A stretch of DNA of 64,000 nt from Arthrobacter sp. Y81 (GCF_002929335.1 NZ_PJIL01000017.1:1-64000), one strand, 5' to 3'. Counted from the stretch's first letter, positions 24,710-34,241 are shown. Program-made: numbers and translations. Notes: generated from the letters alone by a model not told the origin.

Positions 24710-26053
24710 ATGGCTTCTCAACGAGGAGAGTCAGCCGCGCCTGTGAAAGCAAAGCGCAAGGGACTCGACAAATCGCACTACCTCTACATCGCCGTCATCG
24801 TCGCCGTCGTCCTCGGTGCAGTGATCGGATTGCTGTTCCCGGAGGTCGGCAAGTCACTGAAACCGCTGGGCGACGGTTTCATCAAGCTGATCAAGATGAT
24901 GATTGCACCCATCATCTTCTGCACCATCGTGCTGGGCATCGGTTCCATCGCCAAGGCCGCCACCGTAGGCAAAGTCGGCGGACTGGCCCTGGGGTACTTC
25001 ATCCTGATGTCCACCTTCGCCCTGGCCATCGGCTTGGTCGTAGGCAACCTCATCCACCCGGGCGAAGGGCTTAACCTGACCCCGTACGATCCCAACAAGA
25101 AGGCGGCCACGGACAGCACCGTCGACTTCCTGCTTGGCATCATCCCGGGCGACATTCCGGTGCTCCCCACACTCCTGGCCGCCATCCTGGTCGGCTTCGC
25201 CCTCCAGAAGATGGGCCCCCAGGGTGCCCCCATCCTCAAAGCGATCGGACACGGGCAGGCCCTGGTCTTCCGCATCCTCATCATGATCATGTGGCTTGCC
25301 CCCGTCGGCGCCTTCGGTGCGATGGCCGCCGTCGTCGGTGCCACCGGCTTCCAGGCAATCGTGAGCATGTTCACCCTCATGATCGCTTTCTACATCACCT
25401 GTGCACTGTTCATCGTCGTGATCCTGGGCGGACTGCTGCAGGTTGTGGCAGGGGTCAACATCTTCCGGCTCATGAAGTACCTGGCCCGGGAATACCTGCT
25501 GATCTTCTCCACCTCTTCCTCCGAGGCCGCACTGCCGCGCCTGATCGCCAAGCTGGAACACCTGGGCGTCTCCAAGCCGGTTGTCGGCGTCACGGTTCCC
25601 ACGGGCTACTCCTTCAACCTCGACGGAACCGCCATCTACCTGACCATGGCGTCGCTGTTCGTGGCCAACGCCATGGGCACCCCGCTGGACCTGGGCGCCC
25701 AGATTTCCCTGCTGCTCTTCATGATCATTGCCTCCAAGGGTGCCGCCGGTGTCACCGGCGCAGGCCTGGCAACCCTGGCGGCCGGCCTCCAGGCCCATGC
25801 ACCGCAGCTGCTGGGCGGCGTGGGCATGATCGTCGGAATCGACCGGTTCATGTCCGAGGCCCGCGCCCTGACCAACTTCACCGGTAACGCGGTGGCCACG
25901 GTCCTGATCGGCACCTGGGTCAAGGAGATCGACGGCGGCCAGGTGGAACGTGTCCTGTCCGGCGAAGAGCCCTTCGACGAGCAGACCATGATCGCAGGCC
26001 ACCACGTCGCCGAACCGGAAGCCCAGGCCAGGCCGGTTGCCGCGAACGCCTGA
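24710..26053 (+). CDS. dctA: C4-dicarboxylate:cation symporter, DctA type
   Basis: A 447-residue DAACS-family transporter with eight or more hydrophobic segments and two re-entrant loops. Diagnostic sequences: PLGDGFIKLIKMMIAPIIF near the N-terminus, FSTSSSEAALPRL (serine-rich loop), SFNLDGTAIYLTMA and GTAIYL-adjacent TM7, and NFTGNAVATVLIGTW near the end. Imports succinate, fumarate and malate with protons or sodium. AAGGAG (24697-24702) sets the ATG; the longer in-frame reading starts inside the divergent control region. Paired with a CitA/DcuS-type system, which supports dicarboxylate rather than glutamate as substrate. Confidence 0.88.
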   Translation: MASQRGESAAPVKAKRKGLDKSHYLYIAVIVAVVLGAVIGLLFPEVGKSLKPLGDGFIKLIKMMIAPIIFCTIVLGIGSIAKAATVGKVGGLALGYFILMSTFALAIGLVVGNLIHPGEGLNLTPYDPNKKAATDSTVDFLLGIIPGDIPVLPTLLAAILVGFALQKMGPQGAPILKAIGHGQALVFRILIMIMWLAPVGAFGAMAAVVGATGFQAIVSMFTLMIAFYITCALFIVVILGGLLQVVAGVNIFRLMKYLAREYLLIFSTSSSEAALPRLIAKLEHLGVSKPVVGVTVPTGYSFNLDGTAIYLTMASLFVANAMGTPLDLGAQISLLLFMIIASKGAAGVTGAGLATLAAGLQAHAPQLLGGVGMIVGIDRFMSEARALTNFTGNAVATVLIGTWVKEIDGGQVERVLSGEEPFDEQTMIAGHHVAEPEAQARPVAANA

Positions 26054-26078
26054 GCCGGTACCTGAGCCAGAACCGAAA

Positions 26079-26114
26079 CCGCCCGTGCAGGGTCATCCTG
26101 CACGGGCGGTTTTT
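26079..26114 (+). terminator. Rho-independent terminator of dctA
   Basis: A 13-bp perfect stem (26079-26091 with 26097-26109), GTCAT loop and a run of five T. Clean intrinsic terminator. Confidence 0.92.
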
Positions 26115-26186
26115 CGTGCCCGTGGCATCAACCTTCGACCTCTACCAGAAGGTAAAGGCTCAATCAAGGGCGCGTGTCAAGTTCCG

Positions 26187-26214
26187 TTGAATCACGGTTG
26201 CGGCGCTGTAACCT
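26187..26214 (+). promoter_or_regulatory. Promoter of the parA-scpAB-rluB cluster
   Basis: -35 TTGAAT (26187-26192), -10 TAACCT (26209-26214), 16-bp spacing. Start predicted near 26221, which would leave the in-frame GTG at 26218 untranscribed and favours GTG 26287. Confidence 0.5.
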
Positions 26215-26286
26215 TGGGTGGAAGAACCATCGGCGCTGAACATTCAGCGGCAGGACATCAACGTCATCGAAAGTGTGGATAGATAC

Positions 26287-27186
26287 GTGAGCAGCGAACA
26301 GGGTTCCGCAACTCTGGAAGGCACCGAACTCGACCTGGAAGACGCCATCATGGGTCCCACCGGGCGCCCCTACCGCGAATTTCCCGAGCCTGCGCCGCTG
26401 TCGTCCCACGGCCCCGCCCGTGTGATCGCCATGGTGAACCAGAAGGGTGGAGTCGGTAAAACGACTTCCACCATCAATCTGGCCGCCGCGCTCGCCGAAT
26501 ACGGCCGCCGTGTCCTGCTGGTGGATTTCGACCCCCAGGGGGCGCTGTCCGCCGGTCTCGGGACGAATCCGCATGAACTGGACCTAACGGTCTACAACGT
26601 CCTGATGGACCGCAAAGTGGACATCCGCGACGCCATCCAGCACACCGGCGTCGAGAATGTTGACCTGTTGCCGGCCAACATCGACCTCTCCGCCGCGGAA
26701 GTGCAGCTGGTCAACGAGGTTGCGCGTGAACAGGTGCTGGACCGTGCCTTGAAGAAGGTCGAGGACGATTACGACGTCGTCCTGATCGACTGCCAGCCAT
26801 CGCTTGGCCTGCTGACGGTCAACGCCCTCACCGCCGCCCACGGCGTCATCATCCCGCTGATCTGCGAATTCTTTGCCCTGCGCGCTGTCGCGCTGCTGGT
26901 GGAAACCATCGACAAAGTCCAGGACCGGCTGAACCCCAGGCTGCAGGTGGACGGGGTGCTCGCCACGATGTACGACGCCCGCACATTGCACAGCCGCGAG
27001 GTCATCAGCAGGCTGGTGGAGGCGTTCGGGGACAAGGTCTTCGAGACCGTCATCAAGCGCTCCATTAAGTTTGCCGACGCCACAGTGGCCGCGGAACCGA
27101 TCACCAGCTACGCCGCCAACCACATCGGCGCCGACGCCTACCGCCGCCTGGCCAAAGAGCTGATTTCGCGCGGCGGCGCGCCCTAG
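26287..27186 (+). CDS. ParA-family ATPase (Rv1708-like)
   Basis: A 299-residue deviant Walker-A ATPase: VNQKGGVGKTT (about residues 50-60), VLLVDFDPQGALSAGLG and VVLIDCQPSLGLLTVNAL. Members of this family partition chromosomes, plasmids or protein complexes. It is not the canonical ParA next to parB at oriC; this copy is fixed upstream of scpA-scpB in actinobacteria (Rv1708-Rv1710), implying a role with the condensin-like SMC-ScpAB complex. Start uncertain: GTG 26287 is preferred, GTG 26218 would add 23 residues. Followed 8 nt later by scpA. Confidence 0.88.
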   Translation: MSSEQGSATLEGTELDLEDAIMGPTGRPYREFPEPAPLSSHGPARVIAMVNQKGGVGKTTSTINLAAALAEYGRRVLLVDFDPQGALSAGLGTNPHELDLTVYNVLMDRKVDIRDAIQHTGVENVDLLPANIDLSAAEVQLVNEVAREQVLDRALKKVEDDYDVVLIDCQPSLGLLTVNALTAAHGVIIPLICEFFALRAVALLVETIDKVQDRLNPRLQVDGVLATMYDARTLHSREVISRLVEAFGDKVFETVIKRSIKFADATVAAEPITSYAANHIGADAYRRLAKELISRGGAP

Positions 27187-27194
27187 CCAAGGCT

Positions 27195-28100
27195 GTGGCA
27201 CTGGCAGGCACCCCGCTCGCTCCCACCCGCCCCCAGGCAGAGCCGGAGGCAGGGCCGCTGGCGGATTCTCCGGCAGGCCCGGCGGCGGAGCCAGCGAAAA
27301 AACCCGGCTTCGAAGTCAGGCTTGCCAACTTTACGGGTCCCTTTGACCTGCTGCTCGGCCTGATCACCAAGCACCAGCTGGACATTACGGAAGTGGCCCT
27401 GGCCACCGTGACCGATGAATTCATCAAGTACATCAAGAACCTGCAGCAGCTGGGCGAGGAATGGGCGCTCGATGAGGCCAGCGAATTCCTGGTGATCGCA
27501 GCCACCCTCCTGGACCTCAAGGCCGCCCGGCTCCTGCCGGCGGGCGAGGTTGAGGACGATGAGGACATCGCCTTGCTCGAGGCGCGGGACCTCCTCTTCG
27601 CCCGGTTGCTCCAATACAAGGCCTTCAAGCACGTGGCCGGACTGATCAATTCCACCCTGGAGCTTGAAGCCCGCAGCTACCCGCGCCAGGTGGCCCTGGA
27701 AAGCCACTTCGCCGCACTGCTGCCGGAACTGGTGTGGCGCCATACGCCGGGGCAGTTCGCCGCCTTGGCGGAAGCCGCCCTGAAACCCAGGGAAGCCGCC
27801 CCGACCCAGATCGGCCTGGCACACCTCCACGGCAGCACCGTCAGCGTCAAGGAGCAGGCCGAAATTCTTGGACTGAAACTCCAGCAGGGAAGGCCGCTGT
27901 CCTTCCGGGCACTGATCGCCGACGCCGAGTCCACGCTCGTCGTCGTGGCCCGTTTCCTGGCCCTCCTGGAAATGTTCAGGGACAAAGTGGTCGCGTTCGA
28001 CCAGCTCCTGCCGCTGGGCGACCTCACGGTGCACTGGACGGCAGCGGATGATGAGTGGAGCAGCCAACATCTCAGCGAGGAATACGAGGAACAGCCGTGA
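27195..28100 (+). CDS. scpA: Segregation and condensation protein A
   Basis: A 301-residue kleisin subunit bridging the SMC dimer. The N-terminal segment FEVRLANFTGPFDLLLGLITKH is the family signature and the middle has AATLLDLKAARLLP; the C-terminal winged helix includes SFRALIADAESTLVVVARFLALLEM. The first 35 residues are a low-complexity Ala/Pro extension. GTG start, 8 nt after the ParA-like gene; its last codons overlap the scpB GTG (GTGA). Confidence 0.93.
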   Translation: MALAGTPLAPTRPQAEPEAGPLADSPAGPAAEPAKKPGFEVRLANFTGPFDLLLGLITKHQLDITEVALATVTDEFIKYIKNLQQLGEEWALDEASEFLVIAATLLDLKAARLLPAGEVEDDEDIALLEARDLLFARLLQYKAFKHVAGLINSTLELEARSYPRQVALESHFAALLPELVWRHTPGQFAALAEAALKPREAAPTQIGLAHLHGSTVSVKEQAEILGLKLQQGRPLSFRALIADAESTLVVVARFLALLEMFRDKVVAFDQLLPLGDLTVHWTAADDEWSSQHLSEEYEEQP

Positions 28101-28786
28101 GCGCTACGTCGCCGGATCCAACCACCAGCGGGGACGGGGAGAGCGGACTGAATGTGGCCGATCTCCCCGGCGGCGAACGCGCCGCCATCGAGGCGGTGCT
28201 GATGGTGATTGACCAGCCGGCCACCGCCACGGAGCTCGCCGCCGGGCTGAACCTGACGGTCGACGCCGTCGAGAAGCTGCTCGCGGAACTTCAGCGCGAG
28301 TATAACGGCTATACTGTTAATGCCCCGGACACGGACGTTGCCAGCACTGCGTGTATCAACACTGCTGGCCACAAATCCAGCCCCCGGGGTTTTGAATTGC
28401 GGAATATCGCCGGAGGCTGGCGCATCTATTCCCGCACGGAGTTCGCCGACGTCGTCGGCGGGTTCGTGCTGGAAGGACAGACAGCCAGGCTGACGCAGGC
28501 GGCGTTGGAAACGCTCGCCGTCATCGCATACCGCCAGCCCGTATCAAGGGCCAGGGTGTCTGCAATTCGAGGAGTTAACGTTGACTCTGTCGTGCGGACG
28601 CTGCTGCAGCGGGGACTGATCGAAGACTCGGGAACCGATCCCGAGTCCGGAGCCATCCTTTACCGCACGACGTCGTATTTCCTGGAACGCATGGGAATCG
28701 GCTCGGTGGCTGAGTTGCCGCAGCTTTCACCCCATCTTCCGGGGCTTGAAGGCATCGAAGAGTTCTACGACGCCGGAAGAATGTAG
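28097..28786 (+). CDS. scpB: Segregation and condensation protein B
   Basis: A 229-residue protein with two winged-helix domains. ERAAIEAVLMVIDQPATATELAA marks the first, LTQAALETLAVIAYRQPVSRARVSAIRGVNVDSVVRTLLQRGLIE the second. Residues about 75-95 form an insertion relative to the usual sequence (TDVASTACINTAGHKSS). Starts at the GTG overlapping the scpA stop, giving translational coupling. Works with ScpA and SMC in chromosome compaction. Confidence 0.93.
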   Translation: MSATSPDPTTSGDGESGLNVADLPGGERAAIEAVLMVIDQPATATELAAGLNLTVDAVEKLLAELQREYNGYTVNAPDTDVASTACINTAGHKSSPRGFELRNIAGGWRIYSRTEFADVVGGFVLEGQTARLTQAALETLAVIAYRQPVSRARVSAIRGVNVDSVVRTLLQRGLIEDSGTDPESGAILYRTTSYFLERMGIGSVAELPQLSPHLPGLEGIEEFYDAGRM

Positions 28787-28895
28787 GCAGTATCCCTGCC
28801 TGCGCACAAGTATCCACCAGGGCGGACTTAATCCGCCCGGCTGGCCAGTGTTGTCGGGAGACAACCTCGCCGGCCAACATAACGAAGGACGGGTC

Positions 28896-30089
28896 ATGAC
28901 ACAGGCGGGACGCCAGGGTTCACCACGTAACAGTTCGGGACGCAACAGCACCGGACAAAACAAAGCCGGACGCAATCCGGCACAGGGCGGCAGTCGTGCA
29001 GGCGGTGCCGGCTACAAGGGCGGCGGCGACCGTCCCTTCAAGCACCCCAAGCCTCGGGAAGAGGCCTTCATCGATCCGGACCTGCAGGGTCCGGCCGGCG
29101 AAGCGGCAGACCGCCCGGCATCCGGTGACTGGAAGCAAGGCAAGCCTGCAGCCCGTAAGCCCGGTTCACGCAAGCCCGGCGCCGGCAAGGCCCCCGGCAC
29201 TCCCGGAGCCCTCAAGCCCAAGCCACGGTCCGCCGCAGCCAAGACATTCGGTACGCGCGCATTCGGCGGCGAACGGTTCGGCCAGAACCTCGGAGCCGTC
29301 CGCAAGCCTTCGCGCAAGCGCGGACCCCGCGGCGATGTTCCGCAGTCCGAAATGCACGATGCCGACGGCATCCGCCTGCAGAAGGTCATGGCCTCCGCCG
29401 GCGTCGCTTCACGGCGCGTCTGCGAGGAAATGATCTCCGAAGGCCGCGTTGAAGTGGACGGCAAGGTGGTCACCGAACTCGGCGTCCGCGTCGATCCCAA
29501 GACTGCCGTGATCCACGTTGACGGCCTGCGCATCCAGCTGGACGAAAACATGGTCTACATGGTGTTCAACAAGCCCAAGGGCGTTGTGTCCACCATGGAG
29601 GATCCGGACGGCCGTCCGTGCATCAGCGATTTCGTCCGCAACAGCCACGGCGAACGCCTCTTCCACGTGGGACGCCTCGACGTCGCCACCGAGGGACTGC
29701 TGCTGTTGACCAACGACGGCGAACTCGCCAACCGTTTGACGCACCCGTCCTACGAGGTGCCCAAGACATACCTGGTCCAGGTCCGCGGTCCGTTCCCGCA
29801 GGGAATCGGCGCGCAGCTGAAGTCAGGCGTTGAACTCGAGGACGGATTCGCGTCGGTGGACTCGTTCAAGCTGGTGGACTCCACACCGGGGCACGTGCTG
29901 ATCGAGGTTGTGCTGCACTCCGGCAAGAACCGCATCGTTCGCCGCCTCTTCGACGCCGTCGGCTTCCCTGTCCTGCGGCTCGTGCGGGTCAAGGTGGGCC
30001 CCATCGGTCTGGGAGACCAGCGCCAGGGGAGCATCCGCAACCTCGGCAAGCAGGAAGTCGGCCACCTGCTGGCATCCGTAGGGCTGTAG
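28896..30089 (+). CDS. rluB: 23S rRNA pseudouridine synthase, RluB/RsuA family, with basic N-terminus
   Basis: A 397-residue protein. Residues 1-145 are disordered and rich in Arg, Lys, Gly and Pro; 150-215 form an S4 domain (IRLQKVMASAGVASRRVCEEMI); the catalytic domain has the active Asp in FHVGRLDVATEGLLLLTNDG. The family makes pseudouridine in 23S (RluB, 2605) or 16S rRNA (RsuA). RluB is chosen from the scpAB neighbourhood; the exact site cannot be told from sequence. ATG 28896 follows GAAGGAC; upstream in-frame codons lie in a spacer. Confidence 0.88.
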   Translation: MTQAGRQGSPRNSSGRNSTGQNKAGRNPAQGGSRAGGAGYKGGGDRPFKHPKPREEAFIDPDLQGPAGEAADRPASGDWKQGKPAARKPGSRKPGAGKAPGTPGALKPKPRSAAAKTFGTRAFGGERFGQNLGAVRKPSRKRGPRGDVPQSEMHDADGIRLQKVMASAGVASRRVCEEMISEGRVEVDGKVVTELGVRVDPKTAVIHVDGLRIQLDENMVYMVFNKPKGVVSTMEDPDGRPCISDFVRNSHGERLFHVGRLDVATEGLLLLTNDGELANRLTHPSYEVPKTYLVQVRGPFPQGIGAQLKSGVELEDGFASVDSFKLVDSTPGHVLIEVVLHSGKNRIVRRLFDAVGFPVLRLVRVKVGPIGLGDQRQGSIRNLGKQEVGHLLASVGL

Positions 30090-30092
30090 CGC

Positions 30093-31202
30093 ATGTCAGC
30101 CTTTCGTACCCACGGCCGCGGGCACCTGAACGGCCCGGCGGTGGTTATCGGAACGGGACTGCTGGGAACCAGCATCGGCCTCGGACTCCGGGGGCGCGGC
30201 TTGTCCGTGTTCCTGTCCGATCCGTCACCCACCAACCAGGCGGTCGCCGTCGACATCGGTGCAGGCCTTCCCTTGTCGCGCCTTGGCGACGAACAGCCTG
30301 AACTCGTTGTCGTGGCCGCGCCGCCGGACGTAACAGCCGATGTGGTGGAACGGTCGCTGGCCGAGTACCCGGCGGCAACCGTTGTGGACATCGCCAGCGT
30401 CAAGGCCGGCATCCTGGCCGACCTGCGCGGTCGCGGCGTGGACCTTTCCCGCTACGTGGGGACGCATCCGATGGCCGGCCGGGAAAAGTCAGGACCTGTG
30501 GCGGCCCGTGGCGAACTGTTTACTTCCATGCCGTGGGTGGTGTGCCCGTCGGAGGAAACGTCGCCCGGCGCACTGCAGGCCGCCCGTGCCCTGGCGACGG
30601 ATCTCGGTGCCATGGTCACCCAGTTCGGCGCCGAGGAACACGACCAGGCCGTGGCACTCGTGTCGCACCTTCCCCAGGTCATGTCCTCCCTCGTTGCCAG
30701 CCGGCTGCAGGGTACGCCCATACACGCCTTGTCGCTTGCCGGCAACGGCCTGCGCGATGTCACGCGGATCGCGGCCAGCGATCCCACGCTGTGGGTTCAG
30801 ATCCTTGGCGGCAACGCGGCGCAGCTGGTCGACATCCTGCACGGGGTCCGCGAGGACCTCAACCGGCTGATCGGGACCCTCGAAGATCCCACGGCACCGG
30901 GCGCCCGCCTTGACCTGGCACAGCTGATCAGCGAGGGCAACGCCGGGCAGTCCCGCATTCCGGGCAAGCACGGCGGCCCCCCGCAGGCGTACTCCTGGCT
31001 GACCGTCCTCGTGGACGACCGGCCGGGGCAGATCGCCCGCCTCCTGACGGAGATCGGCGAGATCGGGGTCAACCTCGAGGACCTGCGGCTGGACCATTCC
31101 TCCGGGCAGAATGTAGGAATGGTGGAACTGTCGGTTTTGCCCAACAAGCATGATCTGCTGATCGAAGCACTCAACGACCGTGGATGGCGGGTACTGCAGT
31201 AA
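30093..31202 (+). CDS. tyrA: Prephenate dehydrogenase with ACT domain
   Basis: A 369-residue TyrA-type enzyme oxidising prephenate to 4-hydroxyphenylpyruvate in tyrosine synthesis. NAD-binding GTGLLGTSIGLGL near residue 20, THPMAGREKSGP with the catalytic His, and DDRPGQIARLLTEIGEIGVNLEDLRLDHS as a C-terminal ACT domain for feedback by aromatic amino acids. Starts 3 nt after rluB; its TAA overlaps the cmk ATG by two bases, with both in one operon. Confidence 0.92.
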   Translation: MSAFRTHGRGHLNGPAVVIGTGLLGTSIGLGLRGRGLSVFLSDPSPTNQAVAVDIGAGLPLSRLGDEQPELVVVAAPPDVTADVVERSLAEYPAATVVDIASVKAGILADLRGRGVDLSRYVGTHPMAGREKSGPVAARGELFTSMPWVVCPSEETSPGALQAARALATDLGAMVTQFGAEEHDQAVALVSHLPQVMSSLVASRLQGTPIHALSLAGNGLRDVTRIAASDPTLWVQILGGNAAQLVDILHGVREDLNRLIGTLEDPTAPGARLDLAQLISEGNAGQSRIPGKHGGPPQAYSWLTVLVDDRPGQIARLLTEIGEIGVNLEDLRLDHSSGQNVGMVELSVLPNKHDLLIEALNDRGWRVLQ

Positions 31203-31915
31203 TGACACAGGAACTCATCGATACCGTACCCATGCTCCGTCAAGGCAGGCCGTTGGTTGTTGCCATCGACGGCCCTTCGGGGTCCGGAAAGTCAAGCGTC
31301 AGCCGCGAAGTGGCACGCCGCCTGCGCCTCGCCTACTTGGACACGGGCGCCATGTATCGTGCCCTGACCTGGTTCTGCCTGGAGCAGGGCATTGACCTGA
31401 ACGATGCCGCCGCCATCGAGCAGGCTTCCGAAGACCTGCCGCTGGAAGTCAGCACCACCCCGAACGAGGAATATGTACGGGTCGGCGGAACAGACGTCAC
31501 CCTGGCCATCCGGGAACCGGCCATCTCCTCGGCTGTCAGTGCCATCGCCACCACCCTCGGTGCGCGAAAGGAACTGGTGCGCCGGCAGCGTGAGCTGATC
31601 GAGATCCACCACCGCCGCATCGTGGTGGAAGGTCGCGACATCACTACCGTCGTCGCGCCCGGCGCAGAAGTCCGCATGCTGCTGACTGCCAGCGAGGAGG
31701 CCAGGCTTCGCCGCCGGGGCGTCCAGCTGGGCGGCACGCAGACCGCAGAACAGCTGGCGGCCCAGGTCACCCAGCGCGATGCCAAGGACTCCACCGTAGT
31801 GAACTTCACCACAGCGGCGGACGGCGTTGTCACCTTGGATTCTTCGGATCTGGACTTCGACGGCACGGTTGACGCGGCCTTGGGCATAGTCAACAAGGTC
31901 GTTAATCGTGACTGA
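31202..31915 (+). CDS. cmk: Cytidylate kinase
   Basis: A 237-residue CMP/dCMP kinase. P-loop IDGPSGSGKSSVSREVA, LDTGAMYRALTW and VEGRDITTVVAPGAEVRMLLTAS are family signatures. The ATG at 31202 overlaps the tyrA stop (TAATG); an upstream in-frame ATG at 31184 lies inside tyrA and lacks a ribosome binding site. Its end overlaps plsC by 8 nt. Position between rluB/tyrA and der matches Rv1712-Rv1713. Confidence 0.94.
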   Translation: MTQELIDTVPMLRQGRPLVVAIDGPSGSGKSSVSREVARRLRLAYLDTGAMYRALTWFCLEQGIDLNDAAAIEQASEDLPLEVSTTPNEEYVRVGGTDVTLAIREPAISSAVSAIATTLGARKELVRRQRELIEIHHRRIVVEGRDITTVVAPGAEVRMLLTASEEARLRRRGVQLGGTQTAEQLAAQVTQRDAKDSTVVNFTTAADGVVTLDSSDLDFDGTVDAALGIVNKVVNRD

Positions 31916-32663
31916 CGCCGAAGGGCACGCGCCCCGCCCGTTCCCGGCGGGCGCTTCCGTCCTTCCGGGCGCCTGGACCATGGCCTGGAGCCGGCCCGTC
32001 GGCTGGTTCCTCGACCACGTTGTCTACCGGACAACTGTCCGCGGACGGGAGAACGTTCCAACGGCGGGTCCCGTGATCTTCGCAGGGAACCACATCAGTT
32101 TCCTGGACGGGCCGGTGATGTTCGGCGCCTCACCGCGCCCCATGCACATCCTGGTCAAGAAGGAAATGTTCAGGGGCTTCCTGGGGCAGGTTCTCAAGGC
32201 CTCGGGCCAGCTACCGGTGGACCGGTCCGGTGACCGTGCCGCACTGCAGATAAGCAAGTGCGCGCTCGACGCCGGCCGCTGCGTCGGCATCCTCCCGGAA
32301 GGAACCCGGGGGAGCGGCGAGGCATCCACCATCAACAACGGGGTGGCCTGGCTCGCGCTGAACTCCGGCGCGACGGTGGTTCCGGTTGCCATCCTGGGCA
32401 CCAGGATCGCCGGGGAGCACCTCGACGCAGTTCCCCGGCCCGGCCGGAGACTGCACGTCAGTTTCGGCGAGGCCGTAGCAGTGGACCGCAGGCCCGGCGA
32501 GACAGGCCGTGTTTCAATGGACAGGGCGGGAAATGAGATCCGCGCTGCTCTGGCACGGCATGTCCAGCAAACGATTCAACTCAGCGGGCAGCCTTTGCCC
32601 GGCGCGGATTCCCCGCAAGAACGTCATGAAGAAGTAGCCGGGACGCCGGCAGATCACCACTAA
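31908..32663 (+). CDS. 1-acyl-glycerol-3-phosphate acyltransferase, PlsC family
   Basis: A 251-residue acyltransferase making phosphatidic acid from lysophosphatidic acid. The catalytic H(x4)D is in AGNHISFLDGP (residues about 60-67) and the substrate motif EGTRGSG follows near 130; IPVAI-like sequence is present as VVPVAILGT. GTG start overlaps cmk by 8 nt. The C-terminal 40 residues look disordered. Inserted between cmk and der, so it is cotranscribed with nucleotide and ribosome-assembly genes. A second, distinct PlsC-type gene lies at 48803-49540. Confidence 0.88.
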   Translation: MTDAEGHAPRPFPAGASVLPGAWTMAWSRPVGWFLDHVVYRTTVRGRENVPTAGPVIFAGNHISFLDGPVMFGASPRPMHILVKKEMFRGFLGQVLKASGQLPVDRSGDRAALQISKCALDAGRCVGILPEGTRGSGEASTINNGVAWLALNSGATVVPVAILGTRIAGEHLDAVPRPGRRLHVSFGEAVAVDRRPGETGRVSMDRAGNEIRAALARHVQQTIQLSGQPLPGADSPQERHEEVAGTPADHH

Positions 32664-32673
32664 GGAAAGTGCA

Positions 32674-34224
32674 ATGAGCGATACGACTCAAGCCTCCGGC
32701 AAATTTGGCGCCGGCGAAGACGAATACACGCCCACCGGCACGGACCAGGTGGCAGAGCATCTTGCTGCCCTGGACGATGACGAGGCGGAGCTTCGTGCTG
32801 CCTCCCTCCGGGCAGGCCTGGACGACTACGAACTGGACGAGGAAGACGCCGCCCTCCTGAGCGGCGAATATGACGACCACGACTTCGACGGCCCGGTTAA
32901 ACTGGATCCCGTCCTGGCGATCATCGGCCGGCCCAACGTGGGTAAGTCCACCCTGGTGAACCGTATCCTCGGACGCCGCGAAGCCGTCGTGGAGGACACC
33001 CCCGGCGTCACGCGTGACCGTGTTATGTACTCGGCCACCTGGAACGGGCGGAACTTCACCGTCGTCGACACCGGCGGCTGGGAGCACGATGCCCGCGGCA
33101 TCCACGCCCGCGTAGCCGAACAGGCCGAGATGGCCGTGGAGCTTGCCGACGCCGTGCTGTTCGTCGTTGACTCCGCCGTCGGCGCCACCGCCACGGACGA
33201 AGCCGTCGTGAAGATGCTCCGCAAGAGCAAGAAGCCGGTCATCATGGTGGCCAACAAGGTGGACGACTTTGCCCAGGAAGCCGACTCGGCAACCCTGTGG
33301 GGCCTCGGCTTCGGCGAGCCGTATCCGGTGTCCGCACTGCACGGCCGGGGCGTCGCCGACCTCCTGGACCACGTTATGGACACCCTGCCTGAGTTCTCCA
33401 CGATTGAAGGCCTGGAGCGCTCCGGCGGCCCGCGCCGCATCGCCCTGATCGGGCGGCCCAACGTGGGCAAGTCGTCGCTGCTGAACAAGCTGGCCGGCTC
33501 CGAGCGCGTTGTGGTGGACAACACCGCCGGCACCACGCGCGACCCGGTCGATGAGTTCATCGAGCTTGGCGGGCGCACCTGGCGCTTCGTGGATACCGCT
33601 GGTATCCGCCGCCGCCAGCACATGGCACAGGGCGCTGACTTCTATGCCTCGCTGCGTACCCAGAGCGCCCTGGAAAAGGCGGAGGTCGCCGTCGTGCTCC
33701 TCGCCGTGGACGAAGTGCTCAGCGAGCAGGACGTACGCATCCTGCAGCTGGCCATCGAATCCGGCCGCGCACTGGTTCTCGCATTCAACAAGTGGGACCT
33801 GCTGGACGACGAACGCCGCAGTTACCTCGAGCGTGAAATCGAGCAGGACCTGGCCCACGTGGCCTGGGCGCCGAGGGTCAACATTTCGGCACTGACCGGC
33901 TGGCATAAGGACCGTTTGGTTCCTGCCCTGGATACGGCACTGGAAAGCTGGGACAAGCGGATCCCCACCGGCCGCCTGAACGCGTTCCTCGGCGAACTGG
34001 TGGCGGCTCACCCGCACCCGGTCCGCGGCGGCAAGCAGCCCCGCATCCTTTTCGGCACCCAGGCGTCCAGCCGTCCGCCCAAGTTTGTGCTGTTCACCAC
34101 CGGTTTCCTGGATCCGGGATACCGTCGTTTCATCACCCGGCGCCTCCGCGAAACCTTCGGTTTCGAGGGCACACCCATTGAGGTCAACATGCGTGTCCGC
34201 GAAAAGCGGGGCAAGAAGCGTTAA
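32674..34224 (+). CDS. der: Ribosome-assembly GTPase Der (EngA)
   Basis: A 516-residue double GTPase. G1 of domain one GRPNVGKSTLVN (about residues 89-100), with DTPGVTRDR and DTGGWE; G1 of domain two GRPNVGKSSLLN (about 263), with NTAGTTRDPVDE and DTAGIRRR, and NKWD for guanine. A KH-like C-terminal domain ends GTPIEVNMRVREKRGKKR. An acidic N-terminal extension of about 80 residues is common in actinobacteria. Needed for 50S subunit assembly. Ends the cmk-plsC-der run. Confidence 0.95.
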   Translation: MSDTTQASGKFGAGEDEYTPTGTDQVAEHLAALDDDEAELRAASLRAGLDDYELDEEDAALLSGEYDDHDFDGPVKLDPVLAIIGRPNVGKSTLVNRILGRREAVVEDTPGVTRDRVMYSATWNGRNFTVVDTGGWEHDARGIHARVAEQAEMAVELADAVLFVVDSAVGATATDEAVVKMLRKSKKPVIMVANKVDDFAQEADSATLWGLGFGEPYPVSALHGRGVADLLDHVMDTLPEFSTIEGLERSGGPRRIALIGRPNVGKSSLLNKLAGSERVVVDNTAGTTRDPVDEFIELGGRTWRFVDTAGIRRRQHMAQGADFYASLRTQSALEKAEVAVVLLAVDEVLSEQDVRILQLAIESGRALVLAFNKWDLLDDERRSYLEREIEQDLAHVAWAPRVNISALTGWHKDRLVPALDTALESWDKRIPTGRLNAFLGELVAAHPHPVRGGKQPRILFGTQASSRPPKFVLFTTGFLDPGYRRFITRRLRETFGFEGTPIEVNMRVREKRGKKR

Positions 34225-34241
34225 TTCCGACACACCTTGCC

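Noticed and set aside
32581..34233. A 550-codon minus-strand open frame opposite der
   Set aside because: Codon-bias shadow of der; composition is low in motif content and it has no start signals.
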